Positions 26,640-36,174 of a stretch of 40,547 nucleotides of DNA are shown piece by piece (the first letter of the stretch is position 1; every line of letters starts with the position of its first letter). This DNA is from Candidatus Nomurabacteria bacterium (GTDB lineage Bacteria; Patescibacteriota; Minisyncoccia; Phycocordibacterales; UBA9973). The stretch is taken from assembly GCA_943354905.1 (NCBI GenBank), contig CALRDL010000006.1:1-40547 (forward strand). The letters are read 5' to 3'. The position numbers and the translations under genes are program-made. The notes below the pieces were generated by a model. It searched no databases, was not told the origin of the DNA, and was given only the letters and a program-made list of their open reading frames with translations.

Positions 26640-27089
26640 ATGCTACACGAACAAATAAAAAATGGAATAAAAGATGCGATGATGAAGAAAGATACAGTCC
26701 TGCTCGAGGTTTTGCGAGGTATGGTTTCAGCTTTTATGAATGAATTAGTGGCTAAAAATCGTAAACCAAATGAAATGCTCTCTGACATTGATGCTCTCGT
26801 AGTTATCACTCGTCTTTCTAAACAAAGAAAAGATTCAATCGAACAATTTACAAAAGGCGGGCGAGAAGACTTGGTCAAAGAAGAATCTGAGCAACTTGCT
26901 ATCCTCGAGACTTATTTACCAAAATTGATGGACAAAAGTGAAGTGGAGAAAATCGCTAAAATAAAAAAAGAAGAACTTGGTATATCTGATGCGACAAAAA
27001 AGGGGATATTGATGTCGGCACTTATGAAAGATCTGAAAGGCAAGGCTGATGGAAGTATTGTGAAAGAAGTCGTTGACGCCTTATTTTAA
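26640..27089 (+). CDS. GatB/YqeY domain-containing protein
   Basis: MLHEQIKNGIKDAMMKKDTVLLEVLRGMVSAF...RKDSIEQFTKGGREDLVKEESEQLAILETYLP. Confidence 0.92.
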   Translation: MLHEQIKNGIKDAMMKKDTVLLEVLRGMVSAFMNELVAKNRKPNEMLSDIDALVVITRLSKQRKDSIEQFTKGGREDLVKEESEQLAILETYLPKLMDKSEVEKIAKIKKEELGISDATKKGILMSALMKDLKGKADGSIVKEVVDALF

Positions 27090-27102
27090 AATCTTATCCA
27101 AA

Positions 27103-28029
27103 ATGAATAAAGAATTAAAATTAATCAAAAAGTTAATCACCCACAATGGGTCTTTCCATAGTGATGATATTTTTGCGGCGGCCACATTATCTTTATTTTT
27201 GGAAAAGCAGGGTGAAGAGTTTGAGATCATTCGTACTCGTGATGAAGAGATAATAAAAACTGGCAAAAAAGAAGGTCAGTATGTTTTTGATGTGGGTGGA
27301 GTCTACGATGCCGAGCAAAATAGATTCGATCATCATCAAATAGGCGGAGCGGGAACACGTGATAATGGAATAAAATATTCATCTTTTGGTCTTATTTGGA
27401 AGAAATTTGGTGAAGAGGTTTCCGGCAATAAAGAAATTAAAGATTTTATAGAACAGAAACTAGTCATGGTCATAGATGCAAATGACAACGGTATTGATTT
27501 ATATAAAAATAATTTTGAAAATGTATCTTTATATACAATAAATGACGCCATGTCCATTTTTTCTCCAACGGCATTGGAAGATATGGATAAAGATCAGCAA
27601 TTTTTAAAAGCTGTTGTTTGGGCTAAAGAAATATTGAAAAGGGAAATAAAAAAAGCTAATGACCGAATAGAAATCAGAAAGATTATTCAAGATTTTTATA
27701 AAAATAGTGAAGATAAAAGATTAGTAGTTGTAGAAAAGCCAAAAGTTTCTAGACATGAAATTTGGGACGCTCTTCAAGATTTTCCAGAATCTCTCTTTGT
27801 GGTGTATGGTGACGATGAAGATTGGTCGGTTGTGGCGATGAGAAAAGAAAAAAATAGTTTTGGAAATAAAAAAGATATGCCAACTAGCTGGGCAGGACTA
27901 AGAGGAAAAGAATTACAAGATATTACTGGTGTCCTAGATGCAATTTTTTGTCATAACAATTTATTCTTGGTTGTAGCTAAATCCAAAGAGGGGGCTATCA
28001 AATTAGCGCAAATTGCGGTATCATCTTAA
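27103..28029 (+). CDS. MYG1 family protein
   Basis: THNGSFHSDDIFAAATLSLF, YVFDVGGVYDAEQNRFDHHQIGG. Confidence 0.93.
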   Translation: MNKELKLIKKLITHNGSFHSDDIFAAATLSLFLEKQGEEFEIIRTRDEEIIKTGKKEGQYVFDVGGVYDAEQNRFDHHQIGGAGTRDNGIKYSSFGLIWKKFGEEVSGNKEIKDFIEQKLVMVIDANDNGIDLYKNNFENVSLYTINDAMSIFSPTALEDMDKDQQFLKAVVWAKEILKREIKKANDRIEIRKIIQDFYKNSEDKRLVVVEKPKVSRHEIWDALQDFPESLFVVYGDDEDWSVVAMRKEKNSFGNKKDMPTSWAGLRGKELQDITGVLDAIFCHNNLFLVVAKSKEGAIKLAQIAVSS

Positions 28030-28031
28030 GA

Positions 28032-29069
28032 ATGGCTTTTATAGATGAAATAAAAATATATGCAGAAGCAGGTCGCGGTGGCGACGGTGTGGTGCGGTGG
28101 CGTCAAGAAAAATTTGTTCCTAAAGGTGGACCTTCTGGTGGTGATGCTGGGCGAGGCGGAGATTTTTATGTGCTGGCAGTGCGTGATGTGCATATACTTT
28201 CCAAATATAAAGCTAAGAAAGAATTTTACGCTGAACGTGGTGAAGATGGTTCAAATAAAAGTTTGCACGGCAAAAATGGTGAGGATTTCTTTTTACAGTT
28301 GCCTATTGGTTCGATAATCACAAATACAGACACAGACGAAACTTGGCAACTGACTGAAGAAGGGCAGAAGATAATGTTGCTCAAAGGTGGGTACGGTGGC
28401 TTTGGCAATGAACATTTTAAAAGTTCGCTAAATACTACTCCGATGGAAGCTCGTCCTGGGGCTGATGGAGATAAAGGGAATTTTCAAATTGAATTGCAAC
28501 TCTTTGCAGACATCGGACTCATCGGTCTGCCGAATGCAGGAAAATCTTCTTTACTCAATACTCTGACAAATGCAGATGCAAAGGTGGGTGATTATGCTTT
28601 CACTACGCTAGATCCAAACTTGGGAGATTTTTACGGATACATAATTGCTGATATTCCAGGACTTATCGAAGGAGCGTCCGAAGGCAAAGGTCTCGGGGTA
28701 AAATTTTTGCGTCACATCAAACGCACAAAAATGCTCGCGCACTTGGTATCTTTCGAAAATCTAAAATCTTCTAGTCCAGCGGGGATGCTGAAAGTTTACA
28801 AAGAAATTCGCAAGGAGCTTGAGAAATACGATAAAAAAATGGACTTGGGTGATGAAGGGCTCTCTCAAAAAGAAGAAATAATTATTTTAACTAAAACGGA
28901 TGCAGTTTCTGACCAGAAAATAATCACAAAAGTTGTTAAAGAATTTGAAAAATTAAAAAGTAGTCAGAAAACTAAGAAAAAAATAAAAGTGTTTAGTTTG
29001 TCGTTATTTGATGATAAATCTATCAAAAAACTCCAAGATAATTTTACAAAGCTTTTAAAAAATAAGTAA
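28032..29069 (+). CDS. obgE: GTPase ObgE/CgtA
   Basis: AGRGGDGVVRWRQEKFVPKGGPSGGDAGRGGD; GLPNAGKSSLL; ADIPGLIEGASEGKGLG. Confidence 0.97.
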   Translation: MAFIDEIKIYAEAGRGGDGVVRWRQEKFVPKGGPSGGDAGRGGDFYVLAVRDVHILSKYKAKKEFYAERGEDGSNKSLHGKNGEDFFLQLPIGSIITNTDTDETWQLTEEGQKIMLLKGGYGGFGNEHFKSSLNTTPMEARPGADGDKGNFQIELQLFADIGLIGLPNAGKSSLLNTLTNADAKVGDYAFTTLDPNLGDFYGYIIADIPGLIEGASEGKGLGVKFLRHIKRTKMLAHLVSFENLKSSSPAGMLKVYKEIRKELEKYDKKMDLGDEGLSQKEEIIILTKTDAVSDQKIITKVVKEFEKLKSSQKTKKKIKVFSLSLFDDKSIKKLQDNFTKLLKNK

Positions 29070-29102
29070 AATCTAAAAATATCTTAGAATTTCGTTATCT
29101 TT

Positions 29103-30596
29103 ATGAATCAGAAATATTATGTAACTATCGGGCTCGAAATACATGCAGAATTAAAGACGAACACGAAAATGTTTTGTTCTTGCAAGAACGATCCGGATGA
29201 AGAGAAACCAAATGTAAATATCTGTCCTGTCTGTATGGCTCATCCAGGGACTTTACCTGTAATCAATAAAAAAGCTATCGAAAATGTTATCAAAGTGGGG
29301 CTTGCAGTCGGAGGAAATATTGCTGACTTTTCTGAATTTGATCGCAAGAATTATTTTTATCCCGATATTCCAAAAGGATATCAGATTTCTCAATACAAAT
29401 ATCCGATTGTTTCTGGTGGGCATTTTGCTGATATGGACATCACTCGTATTCATCTCGAAGAAGATACTGGAACAAATAAACATATTGATGGTGATACTTC
29501 GACCACACCTAGTACAGGCTTTTCTTTGATTGATTTCAATCGCGCTGGAGTGCCACTCATGGAGTTGGTGACTGAGCCACATACTTTTGAGTCTGCGGAT
29601 GTTGCATCCAAAGTGGCTTCAAATTTTGCCAAAGAGTTACAACTTATTCTATGGTATTTAGATGTTGGAGAAGCGAATATGGAAAAAGGTGAAATGCGAG
29701 TAGAAGCGAATGTTTCTATTTCTCCTGATAAAGATAAAAAATGGAAAAATTATGTGGAAGTAAAAAATCTAAATTCTTTTCGTAGTGTCGAACGAGCTAT
29801 AAAATATGAAGTCGAGAGAATGACAGAGTTGTTTGAGTTAGGTAAGGAAATAGAAATCGTCAAAGAAACTCGTGGTTGGGATGAAAATAAGCAAAAAACT
29901 TTTTCTCAGAGAAAAAAAGAATCCAGTGAAGACTACAGATATTTCCCTGATCCAGATCTACCAAAGATGAAGCTTCATGAGGCGTTTGATTTAGAAGCTA
30001 TGAAAAAAGCTTTACCGGAATTGCCGAGTGCTGTACGTAAACGCCTTGTAACTTATGGAATAAAACAAGAAGATGCTAATTTATTAGCCGCTGAACCAGA
30101 ATTAAGATTAGAATTTGAAGGGACACTTTTTTGTTTTAAAGAATTTTTTGGTGATAAAATAATACCTTATGATCCTAGATATGCTATTGCAATAGCTAAT
30201 TTTACACTTTCTGACATTCAGGCAATTCTTAAAAAAGATCCCAAAAAGGGACTTGTGAACGTTGATCAATTGGCAATTTTGATTCGTAAATTTGTCGATG
30301 GGCAAATCTCTTCTCGAGTAGTTAAAGATTTAATTGCAAGGTTAATATATGAACGTCCTGATGATCTCGAAGAGATTCTCATAAAAGAAAATCTTATCCA
30401 AAATAATAATCCAGAAGAATTGAAAGAAATTGTTCAAAAAATAATTTCAGAAAATCAACAAGTAGTGGCGACGTACAAAGCTGGAAAAGAAAATGCTATT
30501 ATGTCTCTCGTCGGAAAAATAATCAAAGAATCTAATGGTTCGGCAAATCCACAGATTGTTATAAAATTGCTCAAGGAAATGCTTACCCGTTCGTAG
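29103..30596 (+). CDS. gatB: Aspartyl/glutamyl-tRNA(Asn/Gln) amidotransferase subunit B
   Basis: YVTIGLEIHAELKTNTKMFCSCKN...NICPVCMAHPGTLPVIN; DFNRAGVPLMELVTEP. Confidence 0.97.
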   Translation: MNQKYYVTIGLEIHAELKTNTKMFCSCKNDPDEEKPNVNICPVCMAHPGTLPVINKKAIENVIKVGLAVGGNIADFSEFDRKNYFYPDIPKGYQISQYKYPIVSGGHFADMDITRIHLEEDTGTNKHIDGDTSTTPSTGFSLIDFNRAGVPLMELVTEPHTFESADVASKVASNFAKELQLILWYLDVGEANMEKGEMRVEANVSISPDKDKKWKNYVEVKNLNSFRSVERAIKYEVERMTELFELGKEIEIVKETRGWDENKQKTFSQRKKESSEDYRYFPDPDLPKMKLHEAFDLEAMKKALPELPSAVRKRLVTYGIKQEDANLLAAEPELRLEFEGTLFCFKEFFGDKIIPYDPRYAIAIANFTLSDIQAILKKDPKKGLVNVDQLAILIRKFVDGQISSRVVKDLIARLIYERPDDLEEILIKENLIQNNNPEELKEIVQKIISENQQVVATYKAGKENAIMSLVGKIIKESNGSANPQIVIKLLKEMLTRS

Positions 30597-30632
30597 CTTT
30601 TTGAGCGTTGGTGGGCTACAATAGTGGTATGA

Positions 30633-30753
30633 ATCCCGTTAGAGACCGCGATCACGAAGTAATATAAAAAATAATTCAATAAATTTATGACGATCAATAT
30701 TATAAAAAATAATTCACAAGTTGCGAAGATCGTGACCTGTCTCTAAACGGGAT
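30633..30753 (+). promoter_or_regulatory. Interrupted long hairpin whose 3' arm runs into the fba start codon
   Basis: ATCCCGTTAGAGAC (30633-30646) pairs with GTCTCTAAACGGGAT (30739-30753, one bulge); TCACGA (30652-30657) pairs with TCGTGA (30730-30735). Confidence 0.6.
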
Positions 30754-31618
30754 GAAAACACTTCGTGAATATATAAAGGAAGCAAATGATAAAAAAGTTG
30801 CCATAGGGCATTTTAATATTTCAAATTTAGAAACATTACATGCTGTTTATAACATGGCAAAAAAATTAAATGTACCAGTCATTATAGGCCTTTCTGAGGG
30901 TGAAGAAGATTTTGTCGGTAAGGTTGAAGCTGTGGCTATAATAAAAACTTTACGCGAAAAAGAAAATTTTCCGATTTTTTTAAATGCTGATCACCATTAT
31001 AGTTTTGATAGAGTTAAAACCTCGATCGATGCTGGTTTTGATTCAGTTATTTTTGATGGAGCAAATTTGAGTTTGGAAGAAAATATTAAAATTACTAAAA
31101 AGTGTGTAGACTATGCCCGCAAAGTCACAACGGAAACGGGACGCGATATTTTAGTCGAAGCCGAACTCGGATATATAGGTTCTGGTTCAAACATCAAAGA
31201 AACTATTCCCGAAGGCGCAGGCATCAAAACAAAACCCGAAGATGCAAGAAACTTCGTAGAAATGACCGGCATAGATATGCTGGCTCCATCTGTCGGTTCT
31301 ATTCATGGAATGATAAAAAGTGGCAAGCCCCACATCGATGGGGAATTAGTCGCAGAAATAAAAAAAGTGACTGGAGTACCTTTAGTATTGCATGGCGGTT
31401 CAGGTCTCCGTGACGAAGATTTTACAAATGGTATTAAGGCTGGAATAAACATCATCCACATAAGTACAGAGATACGTCTCGCCTACGACGAAGCTCTAAA
31501 GAAATCTCTAGCCGACAAACCCGACGAAGTCGCTCCATACAAAATCCTACAACCAGTAGTAGAGGCGATAGAAAAAGTGGTAGAGGATAGATTGAAACTT
31601 TTTAATAATTTATATTAG
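30752..31618 (+). CDS. fba: Class II fructose-bisphosphate (or tagatose-bisphosphate) aldolase
   Basis: VAIGHFNISNLETLHAV, LNADHHYSFDRV, VLHGGSGLRDEDF, INIIHISTEIRLAY. Confidence 0.9.
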   Translation: MKTLREYIKEANDKKVAIGHFNISNLETLHAVYNMAKKLNVPVIIGLSEGEEDFVGKVEAVAIIKTLREKENFPIFLNADHHYSFDRVKTSIDAGFDSVIFDGANLSLEENIKITKKCVDYARKVTTETGRDILVEAELGYIGSGSNIKETIPEGAGIKTKPEDARNFVEMTGIDMLAPSVGSIHGMIKSGKPHIDGELVAEIKKVTGVPLVLHGGSGLRDEDFTNGIKAGINIIHISTEIRLAYDEALKKSLADKPDEVAPYKILQPVVEAIEKVVEDRLKLFNNLY

Positions 31619-31622
31619 ATAT

Positions 31623-31650
31623 ATCCCAACATTCGTACGAATGTTGGGAT
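31623..31650. repeat. Perfect 28-bp palindrome ATCCCAACATTCGTACGAATGTTGGGAT
   Basis: Read directly; 8 nt before the winged-helix start codon. Confidence 0.9.
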
Positions 31651-31658
31651 GAAAAAAT

Positions 31659-31937
31659 ATGAAAAATAAATTGGAATATAGAAAATTAGAAAGAATTGTC
31701 AAAGGATTTGCGAATCATCGCAGGTTGCAGATTTTAGAATTGCTCAAAAGGCAACCAGAACTTTCTATTCAAGAAGTTGCAGAGCAAGTTAAATCTGATG
31801 AAAAGAATGTTTCTTCACATGTAAATAAAATGGCGATATCTGGTTTGGTTATTAAAAGAAATGATATTAGATCTGTCAGATTAAAATTAACAAAACGCGG
31901 AAGTATCATTCTAAAGTTCGTTAGAATGTTAGAATAA
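31659..31937 (+). CDS. Winged-helix (ArsR/MarR-like) transcriptional regulator
   Basis: FANHRRLQILELLKRQPELSIQEVAEQVKSDEKNVSSHVNKMAISGLVIKR. Confidence 0.85.
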   Translation: MKNKLEYRKLERIVKGFANHRRLQILELLKRQPELSIQEVAEQVKSDEKNVSSHVNKMAISGLVIKRNDIRSVRLKLTKRGSIILKFVRMLE

Positions 31938-31944
31938 AATATTT

Positions 31945-33669
31945 ATGCAGAGTAAAACTCCAAAATTTGATATATTAATGAGTAGAATCTTAGATGAGCT
32001 TATTCCACATACGCAAATTTGTGGAGACTGTAAAAAAGATTTTAAAATTGAGAGTGAGGATATAGTTTTTTATAAAATGTTTCGAGTTCCTGCACCAAAG
32101 CTTTGCCCGAGATGTAGACAGAAGAGACGACTTTCTTTTGTAAATTATTCAAATATATACAAACGCAAATGTGATGTTCCTGGTCATAAGGATACGATGA
32201 TTTCACCTGTGGCGCCAGTTATGCCGTGGGTCACATATGATCATGAGACATACTTTAGTGATGTTTGGGATCCAACTTCATATGGTAGAGATGTAAGCGA
32301 TAAGCCTTTTTTTACTCAATTTTTAGATTTATTAAAAATTATTCCTCAACCCGGTGTTCGTAGAGGAGTAAATTGCGTGAATAGTGACTTTAGTTTTTAT
32401 GGAAAAAACATGAAAGATTGTTATTATGTTTTTGGTGGTAGAAATTCAGAAAATGTGATGTATGGTTCCTCAATTTATAAATCTAGACACGTTGTTGATT
32501 CTTATTTTGTAAAAAAAGTCGACATTGCATTTGAGAGTATACGCACAACTGATTCTTTTAAAACAAAATATTCCTATTTTTCTTCAAACTGTATTGATTG
32601 TGATTTTATTTTTGATTGTAGAAATTGTCAAAATTGTTTTGGCTGTGTAAATCTTCGTAATAAAAATTATTGCTGGGAGAACGTTCAACTTTCCAAAGAA
32701 GAATATCAAAAACGAAGAGCAAGTGTGGATCTAGGAAGTCGGGTAGTGAATAAAGAATATCAAAAAAAGTTTTGGGATTTAGTAAGGATAAGCCCTGTAC
32801 GGGCTACGAGAGTTCATCAATCACAAAATGTTTCTGGGGACGATATTATCACATCAAATAATTGCCAAAAATGTTTTCAAGTGGAAAATGGTGAAAATCT
32901 AAGATATGTGGCTTTTGCTGTAGTTAATTTAAAAGATTCAATGGATGTGGGTTATTCTGGAGGAGCGGAACGTATTTTTTGTTCACAAAATACGGGGGAT
33001 AAATCTTTTAATGTAAAATTCTCCTTTGCTGTCAAAGAATCTGTTGATTGTGAATATATGATGTCATCTAATAATTGTCATAATTGTTTTGGTTGTGTGG
33101 GTATAAAGAATGCCTCGTATACAATTTTTAATAAAAAATACTCTCCAGAAGAATATTGGGTTGTTTTAGATGATATAAAAACTAAGATGCTCGAAGACGA
33201 TATATATGGTGAATTTTTTCCAATGTCTTTTGCTCCCCACCCATACAACAGTTCTTTTGCAAATATTATTTATCCAATGACTGAAGCTGAAGCCAGAGAG
33301 CGAGGTTTGTATTGGCAAGGAGATGTTGATGTCGATATAAAATTTTTAAAAACTATATCAGTTGATGAGTTGCCAGATAATATTATGGATGTTACAGAGG
33401 ACTTATTTAATCTTGTTATTCTTGGCATAGAGTCAAAAAAACCTTTTAAAATTATTCCGCGCGAGGTTGAATTTTATAAACAAAATAAAATTCCATTACC
33501 GACAGATACGCCGTATCAGAGAATTATTAATCGTTTTAAAATTTTAAATAATTTTCAAATTCATCAGGAGAATTGTTTTGCGTGTAATAAAGTAATTGAC
33601 TCATCTTATAAAAAATCTGATGGTTATAAGCCATATTGTGAGGAATGTTTTCAAAAAGAAGTGTTATAA
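31945..33669 (+). CDS. Uncharacterised large multi-cysteine protein with terminal zinc-ribbon-like motifs and internal Cys repeats
   Basis: CGDCKK...CPRCRQKRRL; CRNCQNCFGCVNLRNKNYCWEN; NNCHNCFGCVGIKNASY; C-terminal CFACNK...CEECF. Confidence 0.75.
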   Translation: MQSKTPKFDILMSRILDELIPHTQICGDCKKDFKIESEDIVFYKMFRVPAPKLCPRCRQKRRLSFVNYSNIYKRKCDVPGHKDTMISPVAPVMPWVTYDHETYFSDVWDPTSYGRDVSDKPFFTQFLDLLKIIPQPGVRRGVNCVNSDFSFYGKNMKDCYYVFGGRNSENVMYGSSIYKSRHVVDSYFVKKVDIAFESIRTTDSFKTKYSYFSSNCIDCDFIFDCRNCQNCFGCVNLRNKNYCWENVQLSKEEYQKRRASVDLGSRVVNKEYQKKFWDLVRISPVRATRVHQSQNVSGDDIITSNNCQKCFQVENGENLRYVAFAVVNLKDSMDVGYSGGAERIFCSQNTGDKSFNVKFSFAVKESVDCEYMMSSNNCHNCFGCVGIKNASYTIFNKKYSPEEYWVVLDDIKTKMLEDDIYGEFFPMSFAPHPYNSSFANIIYPMTEAEARERGLYWQGDVDVDIKFLKTISVDELPDNIMDVTEDLFNLVILGIESKKPFKIIPREVEFYKQNKIPLPTDTPYQRIINRFKILNNFQIHQENCFACNKVIDSSYKKSDGYKPYCEECFQKEVL

Positions 33670-33676
33670 TAGATTA

Positions 33677-35425
33677 GTGAAAAAAGAAATTCAAAAATTT
33701 TTTAAGGGGGAGGTGGAGGATGGGGTGGAGACGCTTTCAAAATATTCGCATGATGCGAGTTTGCTTGAAGTGCGACCGAAAGTTGTGGTTTTTCCGAAAG
33801 ATAAAGAGGATATAAAAAATTTAATTAAATGGATAAATGCAAATAATACGAGAGCTGACCTAGTCGGTTTGTCTATCACTCCACGGTGTGCGGGGACGGA
33901 TATGTCTGGTGGAGCGATCGGTGAATCTATAATTATGGATTTTACTCGATATATGAATAAGCTGATCGGGGGGCCGCTTCCAATTAATAAATCCTCTTGG
34001 TCTATTACTGTCGAGCCCGGGATGTTTTATCGTGATTTTGAAAAAATTACTTTAAAGAAAGGTTTGATTTTGCCTTGCTATACAGCTTCGAAAAGTATTA
34101 ATGCTATGGGAGGTATGTTTGGCAATAATTCTGCTGGTGAACGAACCTTGAAATACGGGAAGACTGAGGATTATATTTTGGAATCTAAAGTAATTTTTGC
34201 AGATGGAAATGAATACATTGTAAAATCTCTAAATAAAAATGAATTAGAGCAAAAAATATCTCAAAATGATTTTGAAGGAAATGTTTACAAAAATATATAT
34301 AACCTCATAAAAGAAAATGAAAGTGACATAAAAAATGCCAAACCAAAAGTACACAAAAATTCTGCCGGATATTATATTTGGAATGTGATTTCTGAACGAA
34401 ATGAAGAAATCATCCCGAGAGCAATCGAGGGATCAAGAGAAAAGTATTTCGATCTAAATAAATTATTAGTGGGTTCGCAAGGAACTCTCGGGATTGTCAC
34501 AGAAATAACTTTTAAAATTATTCCGGACAATAAATATTCCAAACTTGTCGCTATATTTATGAACGATCTTGAACCTCTCGGGCGTTTAGTTGGAGAGATA
34601 CTTGAATTAAATCCAGAAACTATCGAAGCTTATGATGATAAGACTATGAAATTGGCAGTCAAATTCTTTCCAGATTTTTTAAAAAATAAAGGTTTGGTGG
34701 GAATGATGAAATTCGTATGGAGTTTTTTGCCAGAATTTTTTATGATGTTTAATAGTTTATTTGGTGGAGGATTTCCAAAATTAATTTTGCTTGTAGAATT
34801 TTCAGGAGAAAATGAGGAAGAAGTAAATGCGGAGTGTATAAAACTCGAAGAAAATATAAAAAATTTCAAACTTCAAGTTCGTATAACTAAAAATCAATCA
34901 GAAGCAAATAAATATTGGGACATTCGTCGAGAAAGTTTTGGCTTACTACGGAGGCATGTCAAAGGTACTAGGACAGCACCATTTATCGACGACATCATCG
35001 TGCGTCCAGAATTTTTACCTAAATTTATTCCAGAGTTGAATAATATTTTGAGTAAGTATGATCTGATATATACTATAGCTGGGCATGCGGGAGATGGAAA
35101 TTTTCATATTATTCCTCTCATGGATTTTTCACGCAATGATACCAAAAAAATCATTATGGAACTTTCTGAAAAAGTTTATGATTTAGTAGAGAGGTATCAT
35201 GGGTCTATCACTGCTGAGCACAACGATGGTATAATCCGCACACCGTATCTAAATAAAATGTTCAAATCTGAGATTTTGGATATTTTCAAGAGGATTAAAA
35301 ATATTTTTGATCCGAAAAATATTTTTAATCCAGGGAAAAAAGTTCCTACTCATTATATGGGGGGTACCAAGGAATATATATCTAACCATATCGCTATCGA
35401 ACATAAAATCATCCACAAAGTCTAG
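33677..35425 (+). CDS. FAD-binding oxidoreductase (GlcD / D-lactate dehydrogenase-like)
   Basis: PRCAGTDMSGGAIG, GGMFGNNSAGERTLKYGKTEDYI, GSQGTLGIVTEITFKI, GHAGDGNFHIIP; GTG start after the previous ORF. Confidence 0.9.
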   Translation: MKKEIQKFFKGEVEDGVETLSKYSHDASLLEVRPKVVVFPKDKEDIKNLIKWINANNTRADLVGLSITPRCAGTDMSGGAIGESIIMDFTRYMNKLIGGPLPINKSSWSITVEPGMFYRDFEKITLKKGLILPCYTASKSINAMGGMFGNNSAGERTLKYGKTEDYILESKVIFADGNEYIVKSLNKNELEQKISQNDFEGNVYKNIYNLIKENESDIKNAKPKVHKNSAGYYIWNVISERNEEIIPRAIEGSREKYFDLNKLLVGSQGTLGIVTEITFKIIPDNKYSKLVAIFMNDLEPLGRLVGEILELNPETIEAYDDKTMKLAVKFFPDFLKNKGLVGMMKFVWSFLPEFFMMFNSLFGGGFPKLILLVEFSGENEEEVNAECIKLEENIKNFKLQVRITKNQSEANKYWDIRRESFGLLRRHVKGTRTAPFIDDIIVRPEFLPKFIPELNNILSKYDLIYTIAGHAGDGNFHIIPLMDFSRNDTKKIIMELSEKVYDLVERYHGSITAEHNDGIIRTPYLNKMFKSEILDIFKRIKNIFDPKNIFNPGKKVPTHYMGGTKEYISNHIAIEHKIIHKV

Positions 35426-35483
35426 TCAGAGAGTGTAGTTAGATTTGATTTGCATTTTTATTATTTTTCTGTATACTGTTTTT

Positions 35484-36143
35484 ATGTTTATAATCAAAGC
35501 TTCGAAGAGAAATAACGGTATAAAATTAGATGTTCTAAGAAAATCTGGAGTTATCCCAGCGGTTTTTTACGGAGTTGGAGAGGAGACCACTTCTATTTCT
35601 GTACCGACTATTGAGTTTAAGAAAGTTTGGAGAGACGCGGGAGAATCTTCTGCTGTCAAAGTAAATGTTGAGGGTAAAGATATTGATGTGCTTATCCATG
35701 AAGTTCAAGTCGACCCTGTTACTGACGAACCCATCCACGTAGACTTCTTGGCTATTGATATGAAGAAAAAAATCAAAGTCAAAGTTGAGGTTGTTTTTGA
35801 AGGTATTTCTGGTGCTGTCAAGAGTGGTATTGGAAACCTTGTTAAAGTTTTACATGAAATAGAAATCGAAGCTTTGCCTGCTGGTCTGCCACACAATCTC
35901 GTGGCTGATATTTCAAAATTAGAAGGTTTGGATAGTAGTATTTTAGTTTCTGATATAAAACTTCCTACTGGTGTCGTGGCTATCACTGATGGCGTTGATA
36001 TCGTAGCTTCTATTGTTGCTCAAGTTGAAGAAAAAGAAGAAGAAGTCGCTCCTGTTGACCTATCTGCTATTGAAGTAGAAAAGAAAGGCAAGAAAGAGGA
36101 GGAGGGTGTTGCGCCTGAGGGAGATGCTCCATCTAAGGAATAA
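35484..36143 (+). CDS. rplY: 50S ribosomal protein L25 (CTC family)
   Basis: LRKSGVIPAVFYGVGEETTSISV, VLIHEVQVDPVTDEPIHVDFLAI; start refined to M14 by promoter position. Confidence 0.93.
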   Translation: MFIIKASKRNNGIKLDVLRKSGVIPAVFYGVGEETTSISVPTIEFKKVWRDAGESSAVKVNVEGKDIDVLIHEVQVDPVTDEPIHVDFLAIDMKKKIKVKVEVVFEGISGAVKSGIGNLVKVLHEIEIEALPAGLPHNLVADISKLEGLDSSILVSDIKLPTGVVAITDGVDIVASIVAQVEEKEEEVAPVDLSAIEVEKKGKKEEEGVAPEGDAPSKE

Positions 36144-36174
36144 TTTTTTAATAAAATATGTTATAATAAAAGCT

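Noticed and set aside
31102-31413. Highly basic 103-aa ORF in an alternate frame of the aldolase gene
   Set aside because: Out-of-frame reading of a strongly conserved class II aldolase; Arg-rich composition is a frame-shift artefact.
33596-33676. Upstream extension of the FAD oxidoreductase ORF
   Set aside because: Overlaps the preceding gene; a GTG start at 33677 gives the expected N-terminus.
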